A DNA stretch of 64,000 nucleotides, taken from assembly GCA_000702025.1 (NCBI GenBank), contig JNKJ01000010.1, positions 124,001 through 188,000 of the forward strand. Direction: 5' to 3'. Below, in pieces: positions 39,601 to 45,134 of the stretch. Position numbers and translations under genes: made by a program. The notes beneath the pieces are model-generated. The model had not been told where the DNA came from. It did not search any database and saw nothing but the letters and a program-made list of their open reading frames with translations. Position 1 is the stretch's first letter; each line of letters opens with the position of its first letter. Origin of the DNA: Blautia schinkii DSM 10518 (GTDB lineage: Bacteria > Bacillota > Clostridia > Lachnospirales > Lachnospiraceae).

Positions 39601-42600
39601 AAAATGTACAGGAGGGAGATAGTGAACGTTTAACAACTCTAAGGTCAATTGCAGCAATACCAGAATTCGTATATGGCACTATAAAAGTTTATAAAACGAA
39701 GACGGGCTATCGCATTATTAACCTAGACAACATTACTCAATACGAATGTACATTTTCAAAAGAACCTTTGAAACTTGGGTATGACACTGTATTGCCATAT
39801 GCTATACCGAGAGAGTCCTATACATATGATTTCGATACGGACGAAAATTTTGATTATGTATATATCAGAACCCAGGCCAACCAGGAGGCGTTTGCGAGCC
39901 GTATTGGTCAAATAAAGATTCATGATATGGTTGAAGTAAGTACAGTCCTAGATGGAAATGGGAAAGTTACCGGAGGAGGTACTTATGAAAAAGGTGAGAC
40001 TGTCACACTGAAAGCAGAAAGTGACGCAGGCTGGAAGTTTGCAGGCTGGTATGCTGGAGAAAACCTGATATCATCTGAAGCAGAATACAGTTTTACCGCA
40101 GAAACAGATGTAGAGTATACGGCCAGGTTTGAAGACAAACGCCTTCAGGGAATTTCTCTTAACCAGGAGGAAGTAACACTGACAGTAGGAGAAAGCATAA
40201 CCCTGGAGGTAAGGTATAGTCCTGAGGATACGCTGGATGACCGAAGTGTGAAGTGGAGCAGCAGTGATGAATCGGTTGCAGAGGTGACCGAAGGAGCCGT
40301 GACAGCAAAGGCCAAGGGTGAAGCACAGATTACTGCGGAAGTAGGAGAATACAGTGCGACCTGCCGAATCAAAGTAGAAGTGCCGAAAGTGACAATAGGA
40401 GCTGTAGTGTCCGAAGGAGGTACAGTTTCCGGCGGTGGTACCTATGAAAAAGGTGAGACTGTTACCCTGAAAGCAGAAAGTGATGCGGGTTGGAAGTTTG
40501 TAGGCTGGTACCAGGGAGAAAACCTGATGTCAGCAGAAGTCGAATACAGTTTTACTGCGGAATCGGATGTAGAGTATATGGCCAGGTTTGAGGACAAACG
40601 TCTTCAGGATATCACCCTTACACAAGAGGAAGTAACACTGACAGCAGGAGAAAGCATAACCCTGGAGGTGAGATATAATCCGGAAGATACACTGGATGAC
40701 CGCAGTGTGAAGTGGAGCAGCAGTGATGAATCGGTTGCAGAGGTGACCGAAGGAGCCGTGACAGCAAGGGCCAAGGGTGAAGCACAGATCACTGCGGAAG
40801 TAGGAGAATACAGTGCGACCTGCCGAATCAAAGTAGAAGCACCGAAAGTGACAATAGGAGCTGTAGTGTCCGAAGGAGGTACAGTTTCCGGTGGTGGTAT
40901 CTATGAAAAAGGCGAGTCTGTCACATTGAAAGCAGAAAGTGACGCAGGCTGGAAGTTTTCAGGCTGGTATGTGGGAGAGAGCCTGATGTCATCTGAAGCC
41001 GAATACAGCTTTACTGCGGAATCAGATGTCGAGTACATGGCCAGGTTTGAGGATAAACGTCTTCAGGAAATTTCTCTTAACCAGGAGGAAGTAGCACTGA
41101 CAGTAGGAGAAAGCATAACCCTGGAGGTGAGATATAGTCCGGAAGATACGCTGGATGACCGAAGCGTGAAGTGGAGCAGCAGTGATGAATCGGTTGCAGG
41201 AGTGACAGAAGGAGTCGTGACAGCAAAGGCCAAGGGTGAAGCACAGATCACTGCGGAAGTAGGAGAATACAGTGCGACCTGCCGAATCAAAGTAGAAGTG
41301 CCGAAAGTGACCATAGGAGCTGTAGCATCTGAAGGAGGAAAAGTATCTGGAGGTGGCACCTATGAAAGAGGAGAGTCTGTCACATTGAAAGCGGAAAGTG
41401 ACGCAGGCTGGAAGTTTATGGGCTGGTATGTGGGAGAAGCGCTATTGTCTCCAGAAGCCGGGTACAGTTTCACCGCAGAAACAGATGTAGAGTATACAGC
41501 CAAGTTTGAGGACAAACGCCTCCAGGGAGTTTCTTTTACACAAGAGAAAGTAACACTGACAGTAGGAGAAAGCGTTACCCTGGAGATAAGGTATAGCCCA
41601 GAAGATACGCTGGATGACCGAAGCGTGAAGTGGAGCAGCAGTGATGAATCGGTTGCAGAGGTGATAGAAGGAGCCGTGACAGCAAAGGCCAAAGGTGAAG
41701 TACAGATTACCGCGGAAGTAGGGCAATACAGTGCGACCTGCCGAATCAAAGTAGAAGCGCCGAAAGTGACCATAGGAGCTATAATGTCCGAAGGAGGTAC
41801 AGTTACCGGAGGAGGTACCTATGAAAAAGGTGAGCTTGTTACACTAAAAGCAGAAAGTGACGCGGGTTGGAAGTTTGCAGGCTGGTATGTGGGAGAGAGC
41901 CTGATGTCATCTGAAGCAGAATACAGTTTTACCGCAGAAACAGATGTAGAGTATACAGCGAGGTTTGAGGACAAACGTCTTCAGGATATCACCCTTACAC
42001 AAGAGGAAGTAACACTGACAGCAGGAGAAAGCATAACCCTGGAGGTGAGATATAATCCGGAAGATACACTGGATGACCGCAGTGTGAAATGGAGCAGTAG
42101 CGATGAATCAGTTGCAGGAGTGACAGAAGGAGCCGTAACAGCAAAGGCCAAGGGTGAAGCACAGATTACCGCGAAAGTAGGACAATACAGTGCAACTTGC
42201 CGAATCAAAGTAGAAGCGCTTAGGGTAAATATAGGAGCTATAGTATCTGAAGGAGGCAAAGTATCCGGAGGAGGCACCTATGAAAAAGGCGAGTCTGTCA
42301 CATTGAAAGCAGAAAGTGACGCAGGCTGGAAGTTTTCAGGCTGGTACCAGGGAGAAAACCTGATGTCAGCAGAAGCCGAATACAGCTTTACTGCGGAATC
42401 GGATGTAGAGTACACGGCAAGGTTTGAGGACAAACGACTGCAGGGAATTTCTCTTAACCAGGAGGAAGTCACACTGACAGCAGGAGAAGGCATAGCCCTG
42501 GAGGTAAGTTATAGTCCGGAAGATACGCTGGATGACCGAGGTGTGAAATGGAGCAGCAGCAATGAATCGATTGCAGAGGTGACAGAAGGAGCCGTGACAG

Positions 42601-44699
42601 CAAAGGCTAAGGGTGAAGCTCAGATCACCGCGGAAGTAGGACAATACAGTGCGACCTGCCGAATCAAAGTGGAAGCGCCGAAAGTGACCATAGGAGCTAT
42701 AGTGTCCGAAGGAGGCACAGTTATCGGAGGAGGTACCTATGAAAAAGGTGAGACTGTTACACTAAAAGCAGAAAGTGACGCGGGTTGGAAGTTTGCAGGC
42801 TGGTATGCTGGAGAGAACCTGATGTCATCTGAAGCAGAATACAGTTTTACCGCTGAAACAGATGTAGAGTATACAGCGAGGTTTGAAGACAAACGCCTCC
42901 AGGGAATTTCTTTTAGCCAGGAGGAAGTAACACTGACAGTAGAAGAAGGCATAACCCTGGAGGTAAGGTATAGTCCGGAAGATACGCTGGATGACCGAAG
43001 TGTGAAATGGAGCAGCAGCGATGAATCGGTTGCAGAGGTGACAGAAGGAGCCGTAACAGCAAAGGCCAAGGGTGAAGCACAGATCACCGCAAAAGTAGGA
43101 CAATACAGTGCAACTTGCCGAATCAAAGTAGAAGCGCCGAAAGTGACCATAGGAGCTATAATATCCGAAGGAGGTACAGTTTCCGGCGGTGGTACCTATG
43201 AAAAAGGTGAGACTGTCACACTGAAAGCAGAAAGTGACGCGGGTTGGAAGTTTGCAGGCTGGTATGCTGGAGAGAATCTGATGTCATCTGAAGCAGAATA
43301 CAGTTTTACCGCAGAAACAGATCTAGAGTATACGGCCAGGTTTGAAGACAAACGCCTTCAGGGAATTTCTCTTAACCAGGAGGAAGTGACACTGACAGTA
43401 GGAGAAAGCATAGCCCTGGAGGTAAGGTATAGTCCGGAAGATACGCTGGATGACCGCAGTGTGAAGTGGAGCAGTAGCAATGTGTTAATTGCTGAGGTTG
43501 TTGAAGGAACAGTGATTGCAAAAGCTCCAGGAGAAGCAATAATTCAAGTTAAATCTGGTGAGTTTAGTGCTGAATGCAAGGTGAATGTTAAAGTTGGAAA
43601 GGTAAGTATTTATGCTTCAGCCAGCATTGGCGGCAAAATAAGCCCGACAGGAACCAAGGAATTTAAGATAGGAGATGATGCAACCTATATTGTAGTTTCA
43701 GATAGTGGGTACAGATTAGATTACATAAAAGTAGACGGGGTATTAGTTTCGAATACTTTAACATATACTTTTAAAAATTTATCTGAAGATCATTCTATAG
43801 AAGTTGTTTTTATAAGAGCTAATGATTCAGGTGGAAGCACCGAAGAACCAAATCCGCCTATTATCAGACCAGATGGTATTATCATATTACCAGATGGAAC
43901 AATTCTTCTTCCAGATGGGACAGAATTTAAACCGGATGATAACGGTAATAAACCATCTATTGATGCAGATGGCAATATAACAGCTTCAAACGGAGATGTT
44001 CATATGGTGGATGGAACCGTAATAAAATCTGATGGAACTACTTACAATACAGATGGGAGCATAATAGCCGCAAATAAAGATGTTATAAGACCTGCAACTG
44101 TTGTTATGGAAGAGATACAGAAAAAAAATAATGCGGCTGTTGTATCAATTTCCGATGAATGTCGAGGGGCATCTGGATTTGATTATGTAATCGGAACAGA
44201 TGAAGACTGTATAATTAACAAAAATTATTTTAAGGTCAACAAAAATGTTCTGCTATCACAAACAGAATTCAGGTACTTACCTAAAGGCACTTATTATGCA
44301 TACTGTCATTCTTGGGTTCGCGGAAATGATGGCAAAAAGGTGTTTGGAAAATGGTCGGAATGCCAAATGTTTGAAATAACGGTAAATACACCTCAAACGC
44401 CAAAGGTTCTAAAAGCAACAGTGAATAATAAGAATAAAAGGGTCAGTATTAAATTAAATATTCCTGGCGCCAAAGGATATGATTTGGTTTTAGGCAAGAA
44501 AAAAGCTAAAGTCTATGGTGAAATTCGTCCAATTGATTATGGGAAAAACGTCAAAAAGAATCAAACTAAAAAGACTGTAACATTTAATAACTTAAAGAAA
44601 GGGACGTATTATTTAGCGCTTCATTCCTATAACCGAGACGACGATGGAAAAAAGATATTTGGTCCTTGGTCTAATGTTATTAAAATTGTTGTAAAGTAG
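27678..44699 (+). CDS. Giant secreted BspA-type LRR/FN3/PKD/InlB-repeat surface protein
   Basis: About 5,673 residues. The ATG at 27678 follows GGGGGAGAG and begins a signal peptide (MKKRIVALMLALIMIIEPV). Order, with approximate residues: bacterial Ig-like 194-275; BspA-type leucine-rich repeats (LRR_5) 290-2035, arranged as 282-residue super-repeats; fibronectin III/Ig-like 2038-2928; PKD 2931-3015 (KLDYGDGTSD); carboxypeptidase-regulatory-like 3017-3102; a beta-rich then long alpha-helical region of unknown family 3105-4075; eight 153-residue units of divergent InlB B-repeat plus BIG_2 4084-5307; one partial repeat; a PDGT-rich linker 5393-5475; two FN3-like domains at the C-terminus. No LPXTG, S-layer or choline-binding anchor is seen. 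Probably an adhesin; role inferred only from domains. Confidence 0.9.
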   Translation: MKKRIVALMLALIMIIEPVNMAGATEFTSQEEYQENIFSDAEDETLFSDGESDSSFMDGNIQEEAQDAESEYVDIGNQRLFFDIVSETEEAQPIKVSINEIRDNRDKNDEIAGMFFIPDAFSINDEQYEVIQLQSTLFEESQVVKNIFIPDTVQNIDDTAFGNNNSLTIFCNTGSYCETFALEHGLAVVTDCISIEAPDSELSLGSQTKINIKKNMDWIPNNEKVEWSVSDATVAEIDNEGVLSALKVGNVEVCANLGGVNASCKIQVFEANKVLGEIKEINLDGEITYQNQGQISDFILEDGVIKGYNGSGGVVEIPSEIDGVTVTAIGEGAFSGNTAITGVTFPKGINSIGAKAFSNCTELGGILSIPQGVVNIERQAFAHCYKISHLDLPEGLEKIGEEAFDSNRGIAGELIIPDTVIEIGSYAFCGCTGVTGLKLGSGLLRIGNGAFQSCGANGEVIIPEGIEKIESNTFQFMSNVVCFVIGSNVRDLGYQAFDDCRRVKKLVFLGSIPPDNPGNLYSMYSLESVHVPSGTYSVYSEQFNHYLPSGARIIEEGSNGCQIKNNVLILYSGEETEVVVPDNVKAIGKGAFQNNQTLRRVILPETLEEIQKYAFSGCTALTEVRLPKFLEEIHEYAFNGCTGLTEVELPGGLKVIERDAFHGCVELGGTLSIPEGVTSIGDRAFLECQKLSGLELSEGLVAIGNNAFQANSGITGELVIPDTVTEVGGYAFSDCSGLTGLKLGTGLQKIGSGAFQACGGVIGEVIIPEGIENIESYAFQYMSKAERFVIGSRVKDLGYQAFNGCSGIKELEFLVNIPPASPVNLAYMYSLERVYVPSGTYGAYSEQFKSSLPSGARLIEVGSSGCQVQDGVLVMYAGEETEVTVPDGVKVIGEGAFQNNKSVERVVLPEGLEEIRAYAFSGCTALAEVSLPEGLKVIEPYAFHECRELGGILIIPKGVTSIGEGAFSSCQKLSGLELPNGLLKIGNSAFGSDSGIVGELIIPDTVTEIGSYAFSGCSGLTGLRLGAGLQKIGGGAFQSCGGVLGEIVIPEGIENIESYTFQYMSKAERFVIGSRVKDLGYQAFNGCSGIKELEFLVNTPPASPVNLAYMYSLERVYVPSGTYGAYSEQFKSSLPSGARLIEVGSSGCQVQDGVLVMYAGEETEVTVPDGVKVIGEGAFQNNKTVTRVVLPDSLEVIRAYAFSGCTALAEVSLPKGLKEVESYAFYECRELGGTLIIPEGVASIGEGAFSSCQKLSGLELPNGLLKIGNSAFGFDNGLAGELIIPDTVTEIGSYAFSGCSGLTGLRLGAGLQKIGGGAFQSCSGVLGEIIIPEGIENIESYTFQYMSKVERFVIGSRVKDLGYQAFNGCSGIKELEFLVNTPPASPVNLAYMYSLEWVHVPSGTYGAYSEQFKSSLPSGARLIEIGSSGCQVKDGVLVMYAGEETEVTVPDGVKVIGEGAFQNNKSVTRVVLPEGIQEIRAYAFSGCTALEWVSMPEGLKEVGPYAFHECRELRNTLIIPEGMTSIGEGAFSSCQKLSGLELPNSLLKIGNNAFEFDSGLTGELIIPDTATEIGSYAFSGCTGLTGLRLGTGLQWIGGGAFQFCEGVSGEITIPEGIENIQNYTFQSMSKAERFVIGSRVKDLGYMAFNGCGEVKELEFLGNTPPASAVNLTYMYNIERVYVPSGTYGAYSEQFRSNLPSGARLIEQGNSGCLVRDGVLLMYGGEESEVIVPEGVKVIGEGAFQNNKTVTRITLPEGVEKIRKGAFSGCTSLASINLPESLRDIQEYAFHGCSELMQVIVPEGVEEIRSHTFSECRCLSELHLPESLKRIGEFAFCNCSDLSGKLVIPSNVTEIEDYAFIYCFNLNSLELPEGLERVGDAAFDNCLGLAGELKIPDSVSAIGSCAFKNCESLSGLKLGAGLRSIGSRAFYDCSSVKGEVVLPEGLETVGDGSFHNMKRMETLTVGSKVRNLGSDGFYGCTGVKAVVFLGSVPPEYNLNNLNYMTGLEKVYVPKESYETYRTAFATYLPNNAVIITDSLLFAPGNFKVDRVYSHTAYLSWNPAQSNEVIGYKLYRDDEVEPLAVLTATSFIDKNLTVDKRYSYKVAGYTEDGRMTAFSATALTPKEPSVLRLDTGNLQNKINLTKNYLYAYAGNTGNLDSLGDLQTTGTFYYLDADNKRIKIGDSLKNYSTTSTGEARYQTRWDISDIKDGTYQVIFVLTDADGVSAEKQMQVTVDTSRPQKIRSVVALGDTNQIVLTWAMAIESDVDQYRIYRKAESDTDFYILAYINSRNQLDYVDNKVRGDQKYDYYVVAVDSNGMESLPSEIVSAYPGIDVEKPRILELNPSPERRISGKVKFSLRAEDNVSVTKTELYTSTDDGVNWILLSSGTSSSVDGTFDTTEILSGKLKVKGLAYDARNNISDPLIYTYEVDNQGPEAVSGVNAESTAVSITLRWNDVSDQDIAFYRVEQKQKDGTYLKVSDSYKTLGINLTGLKPDTEYIYRVVGYDLLGNRGIPSGDCIVKTQKDEVPPVITALNPKPGRYNANISFKVTAEDAYGIARVKIQASTNLSEWKYIQERSYDSIHTAVTESFLVPLEGYSEGSLYLRAVAYDHSGNISDTSLYAPYVEYIVDRTPPAAPENFQVNGKNGYIELSWTQGAESDLDGYNIYRKEGHGGNFAKVTSRLHQKNYIDRTCTAGVEYFYAISAVDEAGNESVWSEEVSSSVLDDTENPEIVSVSPAEGERLGDSFKTVRILASDNQALHSIHVQYRKKDEPEYAELPSEQNVDSHYVTADFVIPIEKYKDGDQIEIIAWATDKAGNESSRTKTAYLIDKQAPIVESVSVEYQDDEVKINWTGAAEHDILGYRVYRMIGHNDFQLIAQRKGSKDLKEYSWIDRTLPLGKCDCQYKVEAVDDVGNTSFKVSTVISIPDRSRPTPVLNCDSVMETEVEYVFDATQSKDNTGISSYKLDYGDGTSDTAGNGRFVHKFGTVGTYTVTLTIWDEDGNEALLQKDITVREPGLFGTAVIKVVDTAGAPLTHAPVYFDLGEEEQVIRETDNSGTARFTAEVGKHAVGCVIGNNQYLPAKKEIILKNGVEISLTIVMTKSPIIDGTFEIHRMTFDEIIAAGIDVKKPENQYIAKVEVKLQYGTEQVDTSFEYNYSTGTVISKPIIVDTTEGQREIIPVVIAPQIPVGNEDGYHFEKDVAVAYLDVPIGTSILKEFFDVRLYIMNHASSEFSMLSNQIQLNVPEGLSIVEAQGHEESSQVYLQEIPGQTMKTLQWVLRGDKVGSYELSADYSGILSKFNAPMTARFESSEKIEVYGMTGLKMTIEIPRELDFGTLYYNAILENTGLLDVYLPNIKTDDLLIESEYYDTIGNMVTVDPLVDVNALKEGNGKEHITTISEYPKTLKIGEKIANHYMCLSQTNYSEKIKELEKYFVEAMNEYGLEIKVEKRDLKYFKDYLDAKDFSVDKFLALSQKNQSYFEYLMDDINYIYWDIYQANGGVELPSNAEEDFWNIFKILSGGGDLKEIFGAEDEEQIKALLLSAMEIQVEEGHMPGMETTVKFLKECKKYAEKFKVDAGGEILFEKIGNTIPQTFNLIYTKYEYTAYKILMEQSFAKFEDFIVSVASTTIEYQNITAVSAETKENALRKTIKQFFSADGFKDVWKSLGFNLKAAQTIVDAYKAIDMDASIFIQSRATQQECELFLDAVICNLDTNGEAGLVRKSAKKLKEIISSDEYNPLLTLENFGWDEMKYTLLNKGKEVLLSKLWGTPSSIAKGIKAVMKITVAVGDNVFHLSERHDIADNIRFLVHIGDALKAQINKRKTDYETYKIDEYATESMQLIGYLLTIRRIGESQMAQFGQTFEVLQGVFDSKEMLYNVNRLLGTESTSWIEWLDIVQDKIQIARLHLLQNPNAETPNAYTGPAVNINYKKGQTMQSFDSGYEYAINDKNVWYPCNGGPITFEPKFFSQWLWVKKKNVQEGDSERLTTLRSIAAIPEFVYGTIKVYKTKTGYRIINLDNITQYECTFSKEPLKLGYDTVLPYAIPRESYTYDFDTDENFDYVYIRTQANQEAFASRIGQIKIHDMVEVSTVLDGNGKVTGGGTYEKGETVTLKAESDAGWKFAGWYAGENLISSEAEYSFTAETDVEYTARFEDKRLQGISLNQEEVTLTVGESITLEVRYSPEDTLDDRSVKWSSSDESVAEVTEGAVTAKAKGEAQITAEVGEYSATCRIKVEVPKVTIGAVVSEGGTVSGGGTYEKGETVTLKAESDAGWKFVGWYQGENLMSAEVEYSFTAESDVEYMARFEDKRLQDITLTQEEVTLTAGESITLEVRYNPEDTLDDRSVKWSSSDESVAEVTEGAVTARAKGEAQITAEVGEYSATCRIKVEAPKVTIGAVVSEGGTVSGGGIYEKGESVTLKAESDAGWKFSGWYVGESLMSSEAEYSFTAESDVEYMARFEDKRLQEISLNQEEVALTVGESITLEVRYSPEDTLDDRSVKWSSSDESVAGVTEGVVTAKAKGEAQITAEVGEYSATCRIKVEVPKVTIGAVASEGGKVSGGGTYERGESVTLKAESDAGWKFMGWYVGEALLSPEAGYSFTAETDVEYTAKFEDKRLQGVSFTQEKVTLTVGESVTLEIRYSPEDTLDDRSVKWSSSDESVAEVIEGAVTAKAKGEVQITAEVGQYSATCRIKVEAPKVTIGAIMSEGGTVTGGGTYEKGELVTLKAESDAGWKFAGWYVGESLMSSEAEYSFTAETDVEYTARFEDKRLQDITLTQEEVTLTAGESITLEVRYNPEDTLDDRSVKWSSSDESVAGVTEGAVTAKAKGEAQITAKVGQYSATCRIKVEALRVNIGAIVSEGGKVSGGGTYEKGESVTLKAESDAGWKFSGWYQGENLMSAEAEYSFTAESDVEYTARFEDKRLQGISLNQEEVTLTAGEGIALEVSYSPEDTLDDRGVKWSSSNESIAEVTEGAVTAKAKGEAQITAEVGQYSATCRIKVEAPKVTIGAIVSEGGTVIGGGTYEKGETVTLKAESDAGWKFAGWYAGENLMSSEAEYSFTAETDVEYTARFEDKRLQGISFSQEEVTLTVEEGITLEVRYSPEDTLDDRSVKWSSSDESVAEVTEGAVTAKAKGEAQITAKVGQYSATCRIKVEAPKVTIGAIISEGGTVSGGGTYEKGETVTLKAESDAGWKFAGWYAGENLMSSEAEYSFTAETDLEYTARFEDKRLQGISLNQEEVTLTVGESIALEVRYSPEDTLDDRSVKWSSSNVLIAEVVEGTVIAKAPGEAIIQVKSGEFSAECKVNVKVGKVSIYASASIGGKISPTGTKEFKIGDDATYIVVSDSGYRLDYIKVDGVLVSNTLTYTFKNLSEDHSIEVVFIRANDSGGSTEEPNPPIIRPDGIIILPDGTILLPDGTEFKPDDNGNKPSIDADGNITASNGDVHMVDGTVIKSDGTTYNTDGSIIAANKDVIRPATVVMEEIQKKNNAAVVSISDECRGASGFDYVIGTDEDCIINKNYFKVNKNVLLSQTEFRYLPKGTYYAYCHSWVRGNDGKKVFGKWSECQMFEITVNTPQTPKVLKATVNNKNKRVSIKLNIPGAKGYDLVLGKKKAKVYGEIRPIDYGKNVKKNQTKKTVTFNNLKKGTYYLALHSYNRDDDGKKIFGPWSNVIKIVVK
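29347..33780 (+). repeat. 846-bp LRR super-repeats inside the giant gene
   Basis: A block starting GSSGCQVQDGVLVMYAGEE recurs at about 29347, 30261, 31107, 31953 and 32799. The last four starts are exactly 846 bp (282 codons) apart; the first unit is 915 bp. Units two to four are nearly identical; for example 30243-30379 and 31089-31225 are the same over about 137 bp. This indicates recent duplication or gene conversion and predicts length variation between strains. Confidence 0.85.
39927..43598 (+). repeat. Eight tandem 459-bp InlB-like/BIG_2 units
   Basis: Eight exact-length 459-bp (153-codon) units start at 39927, 40386, 40845, 41304, 41763, 42222, 42681 and 43140. Each encodes a WKFxGWYxGE-type InlB B-repeat followed by an Ig-like domain (KWSSSDESVAEV). 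Differences are scattered single substitutions and no unit has lost frame. Swapped variants shared by non-adjacent units (for example DITLTQEEVTLTAGES in units two and five) suggest gene conversion. Confidence 0.9.
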
Positions 44700-44743
44700 C
44701 GGTGCAGGTTAATGGGTGATTGAATTAAAAAGTAATAAGCAAT

Positions 44744-44774
44744 AGATAGCGCTGAGTTAAAACCGGCGCTATCT
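44744..44774 (+). terminator. Hairpin after the giant gene
   Basis: AGATAGCGC (44744-44752) pairs with GCGCTATCT (44766-44774). It is 45 bp after the stop. It has no U-run, so it may protect the 3' end rather than terminate. Confidence 0.45.
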
Positions 44775-45082
44775 AAAGGGATTCTGCTGTAATTTGGAGA
44801 TGTCATTCCATTAATAAGAACTGCACGACTCGTATTAAAAATGTTAGGTTTTGTTCAACTTTTAATTAGAACTGTGGTATGAAATGATTTAAGGTAAGGC
44901 GGGTATTATATCTTTGTGAGAACAGGTGGTATTGTTGAGTTTGCATAGGTAATGGCGAGAGTGCGTTTTGCACCGAATGAGTTCTGTATATCCAGTATAC
45001 GAAATAACCGTAAAAGTAAGGTATGCAAACAATTTGTAGAAGTCTGGTTGCACAATAGTATTTGGTGAAAAAAGAGATATGT
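44775..45082. other. Intergenic stretch without recognised content
   Basis: I see no gene, RNA or clear promoter in these ~300 bases; reading frames here are short and do not resemble known proteins. Confidence 0.5.
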
Positions 45083-45087
45083 GGCGT

Positions 45088-45121
45088 AAAAAGGGTCTGC
45101 GGAGTTTTCCGCGGACCCTTT
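45088..45121 (-). terminator. Terminator of amt
   Basis: A 14-bp stem (45090-45103 with 45108-45121, one G-U pair) with a GTTT loop on the plus strand gives, on the minus strand, a GC-rich hairpin followed by five U. It starts 14 bp after the amt stop codon. Confidence 0.88.
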
Positions 45122-45134
45122 CTCCAACAAATAT

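Noticed and set aside
40145-43150. Series of minus-strand frames of 75-137 residues
   Set aside because: They repeat every 459 bp as antisense shadows of the InlB-like units.
39927-43598. CRISPR-like array
   Set aside because: The repeat period is 459 bp, fully coding and in frame; there are no short repeats with unique spacers and no cas genes.
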